Shown piece by piece: positions 41,601 to 53,600 of a stretch of DNA of 64,000 nt. The stretch spans positions 49,062,465 to 49,126,464 of the forward strand of contig OU015530.1 of NCBI GenBank assembly GCA_907165065.1. The letters are read 5' to 3'. The notes under the pieces were generated by a model, which made no database searches, was not told where the DNA came from, and worked only from the letters and a program-made list of their open reading frames with translations. A program made the position numbers and the translations under genes. The number at the start of each line of letters is the position of its first letter. Within the stretch, counting starts at the first letter, position 1. The DNA comes from Caprimulgus europaeus (taxonomy: Eukaryota; Chordata; Aves; Caprimulgiformes; Caprimulgidae).

Positions 41601-44600
41601 TGGGCGAACTCGTAGCTTAGGAAATATTTTTCTTTTCTGTGTCTGTGGGGGGTTATGGGGTTGGGTTTTTTAAATGATTCATTACCAACATGATTATACT
41701 GCCACTCCCTTTTTGCGAGAACAAAACCTGTTTTGCTTCCCTAGGCTATATTTTACTCGGCCACAAGCATGTTTTCTTTATGTTTCTGTTTTAAATGACA
41801 GTCCTCCCAGCTCAAGAGGACAACTTGTTTCATAAAAATACAGGAATGGTTAGCCAGACCTTCAGGGAGAGTTAAACCACTATTGAAATACAAAAGTAGA
41901 TTAACAGTTAACATCTGCTTGGCTATATGCAGTGCAGGCAAGAAACCTTATGCAGGAGGCTTTTACCCTGGGTGGCTTAAAACGCGGGGATGAGGGGGAA
42001 CTTGGGTAGTGGTAGGGAAAGGAGAACTTCATAGTCCTCTTTCTGGTTTCTGCTATTCAGTGTCAGCTGCTTCCACCTGGTGGCCATTTTGATAAGAATA
42101 GTTTATTTTTTTAAAAAAGTATTTCAAAACCCATTTGTCTTCTACCTCCCCTGCAAAAAGCAAATATTTTCCCCATTTAGGTTGTTAAGCAGCAAAAGGG
42201 GTACATTTGTGTAAGGTGTTTAATTCTCATGAAGTAACTGAGGATTACTTTCTCCAACAGTGGCTTATCAGATACAATAATATTGGATATAATATCCAAC
42301 TACTTGGTCCTTCCAAATAGAATTACAGTCCCCCTTGTCAGTGAAGTGCAGATTGCTCAGTTGCGGTTTCCTATACCAAAGGTAAGCATGTTTCTGTTAA
42401 TACTAATAATTTGGTATTTTTTTTTTTCTGTAGTAGTAACTGCTAAAGATATGCACATCTCTGTGAATTTCTAAATACAGTTACTGCAGAGGTACAAGTT
42501 CTTGTGAATCCAATCACTTGAAAAAATATTTAATTTATAACTAATTTCTGTGGTGTTAATATTCCATAATAATGCCGAGAAGGATTTTTTTTTTTTGTGA
42601 GAATCTTAAAGCATGTTACTTGCTAAGATGCAGTTCAACTGTATAGACTAAAAACTAAGTAGTGTGTATTTTATATTGTTACTGTAAATTATTGATAGTG
42701 CTCTTCACTTGAAATTTGTTAATATTTATTGCTACTCGCTTCCAGTAGTATAACATTTCTTGATATAACTGGCATGTTTCTGATGACAGTTTCTCTTTTC
42801 AGGAATCTCGAGTGCTAGGTCTGTGTGTGTGTATGTGAATCGTCATTGATATCCCTCCATTTACAAGTTTCATGTTGAGGAAATCGCAGGGGAAATTATA
42901 AAACTTATATTGCATAAATTGTGATGACATGGAAGCTTTCAGATTATTACATAAACTTATCTTTTCCTTTTTCAGGGTGTTCTAAGGATACATTTTATTG
43001 AAGCTCAGGACCTGGAGGGGAAAGATACTTACCTAAAAGGGATTGTCAAAGGAAAGTCAGATCCTTATGGAATAATCCGTGTGGGCAACCAGATTTTCCA
43101 AAGCAAGGTCATCAAAGAAAATCTTAATCCAAAATGGAATGAAGTTTATGAGGTATAACCAATAAAAATACCCTGTTTTGCGTTCTGTAAAGTTGTCTTC
43201 TAAAGTTTCTTTTGTTGAAGAAGATACTCTGGGGACTTCCTTGAGCAGCTTCTTGATGTCTCCTGTAACAAAACAGAAATTATACAATTGATGTATATAT
43301 ATATTTTGTCTAGACTGATCATCAGTAATTCTGAAAAGCAGTCTGGTCTCTTGCAGCCAGCATTAGCAAATCGCATCTGAAAGGCTCTTATACTTGTTCT
43401 ACTCATTAAGTTGCATCTGTTTTAAAGTATTTGTTTATTGATGTTTTAATACACAAAGGCACTGCAGTTTTACTGTTGCTATGCCATTTAACAAAGCTTG
43501 TTAGTTTTACCATTGACAGTGCCATCTTACTGTACTTCCAGGCCTTAGTATATGAACATCCAGGACAGGAGCTAGAGATTGAGCTCTTTGATGAAGATCC
43601 AGATAAAGATGACTTCCTGGGAAGGTAAATGTTATGGAGAATATGTTTGTAGGTAGTGAAAAAAGGCAGAATATTGTGATTTAATATCTTTTTTTTTTTC
43701 TTTTTGCATTTTATTGCAGTTGTAGTTCCGCTATATTACTTTATTTATATATTAGCTTTTCAAAATGATGGTTGTAAGTAGTTCCCTAATTACTTCATAT
43801 ATGTAAAATATATATATATATATATATGTTCAAAAATGTGCTTGTGTGTATATACACTTCTATATGTTTGCATGTGTTTTTAAAAAAGAAGGTAAGTGTT
43901 GTGGGTACCCAGAGCAAAAAAAATATTTTATTTTATTTTTTTTTTAGGAATTGTACTTTACCTGCTTTAATGTTTATAAGCTAGCACTAAGGCTTAATTA
44001 TTTCTTCGGGCAAAGTTAATACAGCTTTATAACTTTGTATCTTCTTCATCTTCATAGTTTTTAAATGGCTATCTCACAGTTTATTTTTTTCTAAGAGCTG
44101 ATCTTAACTACTTGATTAAAGAAAAAAAATTTGCTGTAATGCTTTTGCAAACATTATTCACTCTTAGATTCCATAGGCCTACCTTTAGTGTTTACCCATA
44201 AACATTTCAGGGTTTTAGTCAGCTTCTTTCTCTGGTAATTTGTCACCTTTATTTCTTGCAGAGTTTTGGAGCTTCCCATTGTTGCTTTCCATACAGAGTA
44301 GAACTCCCTTATCTTTCCAGCTCCTTCTCTCTTAACAGGAGCAACTGTACCTACTTCTCTTCTCATTAAAATAAAGAAGTAGGTAGTACAAAGGCTTTTT
44401 TTCTTTGCACTTCCCTAATCTTACACTGAAGTGGTGGGGTGGGAAAGTGGCATAATGTGTACATCAGTACTAATAAAATAAAAAGCCACGACAAATGTTC
44501 ATGCACTGGCATGTAGTCGTCTGCCCTGTCTAATTTTTAGCAGATTCCCTGGTACATTTTTAGCTTGTGTGAACTAGCACTCTCCCAGACAATGCCAAAG

Positions 44601-47600
44601 CATGAATTTGGCCATAGCATATGACCAGGGGCTGTTTCCAGTGGGTAGATTGGATGTGGTCACTGTTTCGAGAGTTTGGTCGTATGTACATGAGCCATAT
44701 TGTGCCAGTTGCCCTGATAGCTACAAAATGGGCTCTAGTACAGGCATATTTTCTGTTATCCTGCATTCATCTTCGTTCAGCCATTTCATTCCCTACTTCT
44801 TCCTCTCTTAGGGGCTAAAAGAATAGTATTCTGCTCTTTTGATCTCAGTGGAAGCCTGGATACTCAGCAAGAACAGGGTGGGGTTTGAGTTCTGTATTAG
44901 ATTTTTTGCTCTATGGCTAAAATACTGATTGGTTTTATTTCCTTTTTTTTTTTTCCTAGTTTGATGATAGATTTAATTGAAGTTGAAAAGGAGCGTCTTC
45001 TAGATGAGGTAAGTGTTCAGTAAGTTTTGGGTTAAAAAACCCCATATGTTGTATATGTAGTTGGTCTTGTATTATTTTTTGCTCAGCATAGTTCCTGTAT
45101 GTACATGAATATCCTTAATGCTATAGAAATAGATTCCCTGATGATGAGTACAGTGGTTTAAGGGATATCTGAAGAATAATGCCATTCTTCTTCTATCTCG
45201 GGGTTTTAAGATTGCTAGAATGGAAATGCAAAAAAAAACCAAACCAAAACAAACAAACATGTATTTGGCAAACGTTTTTTCTTGCGGGAGAATAGTTAAT
45301 TGCCCAGTTTAACTACTGTTACACTTAGACTAATTTCTGTCCTATATACAAGAGAGATTTTATAGTAATTTTATGCAGGGTTTGTATTTCCAGAACATCT
45401 TTACAGAACTTAAAGAATTCTCTTCATATTTTAAAAAGGCTTTTACTATATATCGTAGAGGTGTGCGTGGCTGTTTATGTTATTCTGTGTTGTAGTATTT
45501 AGTGTAAAATTTTAAATAATGAATTGGATCTTTTCAGGTCATGCAGACTTCAGCTCCATGAGATTTCTAGTAGAGCTTAGCTTTTCCTAAATGTTCTGAA
45601 GAGCCAGCTGCAATCGTGGTTTTGTTTGGTGTCAGATTATTTCACATTACTTTAATGCTTAACTTTCAGTGGTTTACTTTGGATGAAGTGTCCAAAGGAA
45701 AATTGCATTTAAAACTGGAATGGCTCACATTGATGCCAACTGCTGAAAATCTGGACAAGGTATTAAGGGTTCACATTACTTTTATCCTAATCTTAATGGT
45801 TGTGGGGTATTCTTTAATTTGTTTTGTTGTTAAATGTGTAAATAATTTAATTCTCTAACTGTTGTGAATTTAGATAAACCTGTAACTTTATCCAAGCTAT
45901 TTGTCTGTAGAAATCTCAAACCAGTCATGACTGTCAATGTACAATTGTGGCATGGGATTTTAAAATGCTTTTGTCATCCTCTTCTTTTCTCTTAATGTTA
46001 TGGTTTGAGCATACCAGCTAACATTTCGTTAGCCTAGGAGATAAAGCTGGATATGATAATATAATCTGTCCAGTCTAAAAAAAAATAATTAGGAAATAGG
46101 GTAGAAATTTCCATACAAATGAGTTTGAAATAGCTATGAGTCTTAAAAACTTACTTCTTATGGTTCATACTGTGCATTTGTGAATGCTTGCATTTTCGGA
46201 GATATTTTTAAAATATTTTTTAGGAATAGGACAGAAATAATAATAATATTTGATTTTCAGAAAGGCTTACAGTATGTTTTTGGTTTAGGTGCTAACAAGC
46301 ATTAGAGCTGATAAAGACCAAGCCAATGATGGGCTTTCTTCTGCGTTGCTTATTCTCTATTTGGACTCAGCAAGAAACCTGCCTGTAAGTTATATTCTGA
46401 TGGATGCCCTTTTGTCATGAGTATCTCTTGCTTATTTCCAGCATGTCTTGCTTGGTAGTATGGCACACTGCTTTACTAACACACATTATGCCATGTTTTC
46501 TATACTTTCTCTCGTTTCAAAACGTGTAATGTAAGGTCCACATTTGTAGTAGTATATTATTATAGATATATATTTAATAAAACATTACTTGTTAATCAGT
46601 GTGATTTTTCTTTAAAGAATGCTCCTTTCCTGGACTTGAAAGGCTGCATGTTTTTATTACACAGTGTTTTCCATAAATAATACAGGATTAGCATGAGGAA
46701 TTTTAAGGAACTAACTGGGAAAAGGACCACTTCCTTGAGTTTAGGTAAACTTGCCTGCTTAGTTTGGGGTCTTTGTCATAGATTTGAAGGTACTGAAGTC
46801 TTCATCATGAAAGTAACACTGTGCAGTTGGTGTTACAGTGGCAGAATACTTGTATGAGATTTCTGTCAGGCTGTCATTTGGAGTATTGTTTATTTGCTCG
46901 TGCAAAGCATAAAAACAAAAATATGAATGGTTCTGTCACTATATGGATTATACTATGGACTGTGAAATAGCTTGTTTATGATGAGCACACACTGTTTTGT
47001 AGTTTATTTTAGGTTAGTAAAGTAGGGTTCTCGGTTGTAAATGATAGCAGTAATAAAGTAAACCTTACCATAAATAGATATGTGAAACACAACACTGAGT
47101 TTTGCTGGTTTTCAGCATTGCTATTGCAGCTGGAAATGATGACTAAAATACTAATCAGAGAATAAAGTTTTCAAGCCTCAGATTTTTTTTGCATGTATTT
47201 TGCAAATTTGTCCACTCACCTTAGATTTAAGTTAAAATGCTGCATCAAACAGAATGGTAACAAATGAAACCTTATTAGTCTAAACAATTTACATCACTGA
47301 CTAGTGATTTTGTGTCTGTTCCAGGGTATGTAGAGCACTGTTTGGAAGTAGTATTTGTAGGTTATTTTAAAAGCTAAAAAGAAGTTGCTCATTTGGAATA
47401 GAGTCCTGCATTATCTTTTTAGACTCACTCTGTTGAATTCAGGGAGATTCTGTAACTTATCATAAAAAGAGCTGAGTTACTCTAGTACAGACTAAGCAGA
47501 AATAGAATGGAATTATGGTGTACTTAACATCAGTTTCAGAATACTGCACAACACAGAAAAAGTCAGTCTGCCATCTCTGTTGTGCACTAGATTAAATTGA

Positions 47601-50600
47601 ACCCATTTCTGTATTTTCTTGTCCCACTACTGAATTTTACTCAAACTGTTACAAGTTTAATATATTTAAGATACCCTAAAGCCTCTTACTTAAAATTAAT
47701 AGTTTAAAGTTCTCTCATCCACAATTTCCAGTTTTTTTCCATGCAACTCTACTTCTCTATGTTAGATTAGCTTCTCCATCAAATACTCAGAGGCTTTGTG
47801 CTAAGTTTAGTTTTAACCCTCCTGTTTTAAACAAACATTCTGTAACGTTGTGTCCCTCCTTTGGAAAGGTTAGGCTGCAAGTCTTGAGTTCTGCTTACTT
47901 CTGGGGACAGTATTTTAATTTCAGTGTCTTAATCAGGACTTCTAATCAGTAGATCTCTAAATTCCAGGGCACAGAAAAGGGAAGTTCCTTGCACAAAGCT
48001 GACCAGTTAGGAAATTTGGGAACAGGATCCCGAATTTCTTATTGCTGTGTCTGATGTTCTGTCTGTAGTACAAGATTGCCTGGATGGGCTGAGAATAAGG
48101 CTAGTGTGGGACCTGTTTAACCCTTTAGTTTTTTCTTGCTCTTACAGCCCAAAAAAGCAGTTGCTACAAATAACTCAATATTTAACTTCAAGTAATTTTC
48201 TTTCCAGATGTGTACTATAAAGAATATGATAGAAAGTAACATTGAACACTCAAAAATTCTGTTTACAACAATAAAATAATAAACTACTATGTTAAATTCA
48301 AGTTGTCCAAAACCAAATACAGAAAGGCTTCGCAGTTAGGTGAAGGGAAAAATCTCATGGGAAGACTTCTTCATGAGGGAGAACCGAAAAGATTCCTGTA
48401 GATTCTGTAAAGACAATGCTTAGATAATGTCATGGAGCTGCTAGACAAATTGCAGTGAATTATAGTGAATACAGCTTTTTTATGTCCATTTGATTCTAAT
48501 ATGGAACAACATTTACAGGACTAAACATACAAGTCTGCTGGCTTCTCATATTGTGTTCATATTCGCTGATAGGGGTCATGTAATGTTATAGCAAAATTAA
48601 TTGCTCTTTTGGATTTCTTGTATTAGTGTAGAACAAAAAGTTCAAAAATGATGAAATCTCTTAAAACTGCACTGACTCTTATTAATAGTTTTGAAGAGTT
48701 CTGTCTATGACTTTAATGTTACAGCTATAATATTTTCTAGATGAATAAGTGGATTTCTTAAGTTAATGATTATCACTGGTACATTTTAGATCATGGCATC
48801 ATCTTTGTTTTGTTTGACTTGTAGTGGATAATCCCCAGCACAGGCATTTCTTTTACACAGATACATCATAGTTGGGGTTTCTGAGACACTGGGATGGTTT
48901 CTCTGAAATATGTTTCAGGTAAAATTGAAATGGTGTAGAAGGCTGGTCTCTAAATTTATTTAGTTGGTTCTGTGATATAAATCCAAACTACCAAAAGTAA
49001 ATTTGGAAAGTGGGTTAATATATTTGAATAATTCCTTAAAAAATTATTAAAAAAAACTTTTCATCTTGCTGTGCTACAGAAAGTAATTTAACGGATGAAA
49101 CTATTTGTCATGACAAATATTTCCTTACTTTTTGTTATCTGCTGTTTTCTCTGGAATCCTTTGACTGTTTTTCTTAACTTTTTTGTGTAGTAAAGCTGCT
49201 TATGCATTCATTCTGCCACAATCCCATCACTCTGCTTTCTCCTTCCATTTCCATCTTCCTAAGAGTATCTACGAGGGAAACTTTGGGTGTGGATACTTAA
49301 AAGAGAGGAGAGCATCGGGACTAGTCTTTTGTGAAAACACTACCTCACTCTATAGAGCACTATTTGTGAGTTCTCTGGTATTATTTGTATTGTACCTTTT
49401 ATCTGCCAGAGTGTGGATTAGTGCTACTAAAGCCACTCACTCTAGTGGAATGAGAGCATGCAATTTGTTATGCTGCATGATTTCAACAAGTGTGCATTGT
49501 TTTTGTGCTATTTTTATTGCATTTTAAAGGCTACTTAAATTTCATTGGGTAAGTAATTAACTTCTTATGATAAAAACCCAAGATAAGTTTGTTGTAAAAG
49601 CTCTTACATTTAACTTAAATTGCTGATTCACTGAGAAATAAAATTCATACTGTACTAGCACGCTGTGTGCTGGTGAATTGTTGGCTTTTCTTGCAAAGAA
49701 ATTAAACTAATAAATATTACAACCGACATCCCTGTAGTTTCTTTAAAAGGTGATGCACTCAATATTTGTAAGAACTTGCAACCTCTCCACAGTGGTTCAA
49801 TTATTGTTTTTTAAATGGGTGTGGTTCTTTGTGCCCCCCAAGCTATAAATTCCCTTGTAAATTCTATTTCACTCCATGATGCTCCTTGTTTTGCAAATTC
49901 CCAAGCTCCTTTTCTTTTTTTTCAAATCAGTCTGCAGTCAGGAAAGAGAGGCCAGGGAGAACCACCAATTAATATTTTTTGCTTGAATTTAATGTTAGAA
50001 GATTATTACAAACTAATGAGCCTCTGAATGTCTGTTAAACACAACCTTGGTATCTTCAAAAAGAATTAGAATTTATTCAGAATAGTAACCCTTTCGCCAG
50101 AGAGAGAGAGGGGGTGTGCCATTGTTGCAGGCTGGCTACTTTTGGCTCATATCATAAACCTTGATTTAAAAACACCTTTCTTCCTGCCCCTCACCCAAAT
50201 CCCAATAAAATCTTTTTTTGTGGTCCTTTTAGTTAGTTTCTGTGTAGAAGTTCATTTAAAGTATCAAAAAAGTTACATCCATTACCAAGTCTTGTTGAAA
50301 TGTAATGAATAAGAAATGTGTTTCATGAGCTATGGTTCAGTTACCTTGGTATTAAAACTGATAAGTAGTTTCCTTTTAGTTATAAAAATATTAGATACAC
50401 TCTAAAAATAATAATAATAATTAAAAAAACCAACTTGATAAAGACTGTAGTCCTGATGTTTTTGTTTGTACTTAAAGTTTTTGCACTAGGACATGTCCTC
50501 TGTGTATAGCAGCATCTATTTAGTCATTGGACAAAATTTTCCAAATTCCTGAGGTGATTTGTGGGTCAGAGTGGAAGAGCAACCATTTTAAGGCAGCCAG

Positions 50601-53600
50601 GTCTGGATTTCCTTCAACAGCACTGTTAACTGCCTTGTTCTGCAGTTGCAGGAGTCTTGCAGCAAGCAAGAGGACGACATTTATGGCTGGAGGCCAGGAG
50701 AGAGGAGAGGACTTTAGCAGTCCAGAGATAACAGCTTCAGCAGTCATAAACCTGCACCTTCTTTTCAGGATGTCTTTTTTAAACACAAGCCAACATTCAC
50801 ACCTGCAAATTCAGATTATCTCATTATGTAACATGAGTTACTTGTGGGAGGGGGAAGTGTTTAAAAGGATGCTCGCTTTATAGAGGGAGAAGAAAATCCA
50901 GTGCCCTGAGTGCTCTCTGTTCCTTTCTAGACAGTTTTTTTCACTGCTGGGAAACTAGATTCATGACACCAAATTCAGACATTTACCCACCTAAATCTGA
51001 TTTACCTGAAGGAGTTAAGGAGTATGAATAGTGTTCTTAGTATAATTCCCGAGAGTGAGTAATACTGGTTTTATGATACGGTATCATTAGCTCATAACTT
51101 TTTTTTTTTTTAATTTGATATCTATATAAAATAAATTATCCATATTTTACATCGGCTCTTACAGATCAGTGACTGTCTTCTGGTCGTCAATTGCAGATGC
51201 ACTCACAGATTTAGAAACTTCTAAAGCCCCATTTTAACCCCAAGCAAGACTTAGTGAGTCAACAGAAGTAATGAGTCCTACTCCAAAGCATATTGAATTA
51301 GGATCTGGCTTAATAATAAAACAACTTGTTAGTTGTGGTGTAATTTATGGGTTTGTTAGCAGGATTTACTGCGAGTGTCACTGGCTGATACAGAATGCTA
51401 GCCAGAAATTTGATTAATTCCCCTGTGTCAGTGATCAGGATAGTTCTTGGATACCCATCCCCTTTTCCTAAAACTGCAGAGACACTGAGAACCATAGCAA
51501 GACAATTTTGTCACCCAAGGCAATACCTTTTAATGTCTTTTTATATTGAATACTCCCTTTTCTTCTAGTCTCTTCCTACCCAGCCTTTCAGCCACCATCC
51601 TCATGGACCTGCAGCTCCTTCCCTTGAAACCTGAAGTCTGGCTTAAACATATTTGCCCCAGCTGATGCCCCTCTTGGCCAATCCTTGCTATGATTCCAGA
51701 GGAATTGAGACATGTTCAATATCCAGGAACCATTGGTTGCCTGCCTTTATAGTTGATCACATAGGTTTGTTTTTGGCTTTTAAAATTATTTGAAAAACTA
51801 ATATAGGGGAAAAAAAGATGTGTACTGAATATGGAGGTGCAGATGTGAAAATGGCCAGTAAGTTGAGGGGCAGTTTGGGGTTCAAAATTATCTTGATTAA
51901 TTGCAGATAAAATCTGAAAAATTAAGGTACTTTCCATAGAGGATGGTCATTGCACCCATAGAAATATGGGATGGAAATAATTGTCTGATGGATAGCCCTA
52001 CAGAAATAGATCTGTAGTTGTGCTGTATCATGTTGTTATGAAGGACAAACACTATGTTTGTGCTATATGTACAAAAGAGGAATGTAGCCTGTAAGGTGTT
52101 TGGACTAATCCTTCGTTTAGCCATTACTAAGGCCCTGATTTTGGCCACAGTTAAGATCTGGAGGAGAGGAGTGATGATGAGAAAGCCCATAAAAATGACT
52201 AGCAGAGGAAGAGAGTTCAGCCTTAGGAAGTAAAGATGGAGATGGAAGTGCAAAACGACTTCTTCATGTTTGTCAGAAAACAAGAAACAGTGCTTAAACT
52301 CCATCAAGGAACCTACCTCTTGGACATTAAAAAAAATTACTAATGAAAAAGATCATTAAACATAAGGATTGATATGTCTAGGGATATTCTGCAGTCTCGG
52401 TCTTTCAAGATCTTTAAGTACAATAGCAAGTCCCTAATGTATCAGATACATAGCTGTGGAAGATTCCGTAATTTTATTTTAAGAAAAATAATGGATAAAA
52501 AAAATCCCACAAAATCAGCCGAATCGTATTTCTGATTTTCTACAGTTTCATCAAATCATATGTGTAATCTGAAATAATAATTTTAAAGCAGAATGCCAGA
52601 GATCTCATCTTATATATAGGCCAACTTCAGGATATGACATTCCAAAGGAAACTGAAAAAGTATTTCTGCATAAAGGTTAAATCTCTCTTCAAACTTTTGG
52701 ATTTGAATTTCAGAAAGGCATTTCTTTTGGCAGAGCATTGAGCGTATGCACTCCTGTTCATAATCCAGCATGTTTAAAAAGGCCATTTTGCAATTTTTTT
52801 GTTGCCACACACTACAGTTTTTAAAGCAGAAGACTCCCTTGAAACAAAAAATTATACTTAAAGAAAAAGCCAGCCTTGAAGTCTATTTTATTTCAAAATC
52901 ATATTTCCTGAAATTATTTCTTTCGAGTTGAATGCAAATTTTCTGTAACATTTTTATACTTTACATGTGTCACTTGAAGAACAATATATTATTTTTAAAA
53001 TAAAATTTTTAAAATGGTTTAATTAATGGAAAGTAGTCAGAGGCTTTGTCCCGTTAAATCAGTTCAAATTCCTATTGTTAGTGTATTTGCATGTCTTCAA
53101 CTGAGTAAAGTAGTAGACCTTCATTCTAGCTAGCATGCAGTGTTTCTGTCATCCATCTGCTGAAGAGGCTGAAATGACTTTGATTTTTATAATGATTTAA
53201 GTCCTATCGATACTTTTAGCATGGCAATTTCTCCCATAAAAGGACTCCTTCACATCATTACTTGACTGGTCATCAGAGAAGCTTCTCTGTTATGAAAACA
53301 TGCTTAACCAGATTTTAAAAACGTTCATTCAGAAGGCAGTCCATAGGACATCAGGCATTCAATAAAACCTATTTTGTGAAGTTTTTTTATTACAGTAAAA
53401 AAACCTGGTAAGGGAAATATAAGTGGACTGAAAGTGAATGTGTTAGTTTTAAAGCAGAATACAAACATTCAGAGAGGACAAGAGGGGAAAAAACCCAAAT
53501 GTTTTGTCAGACTTTTTTTGTTGTTGTTGTGGTCCATTCTTTGTTTTGTTTAAAAGATTTGGGGGTTGGTTTGGGTTTTTTTTTTTTTTTTAGGTTTATT

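Noticed and set aside
49183-49527. 114-codon plus-strand open frame in the intron before the cassette exon
   Set aside because: Composition looks random (Ser/Leu/Phe/Cys from T-rich DNA), and no homology is recognised.
53088-53093. Second UGCAUG as a separate regulatory feature
   Set aside because: It is about 620 bases from the cassette exon; listed only as support for the nearer site.
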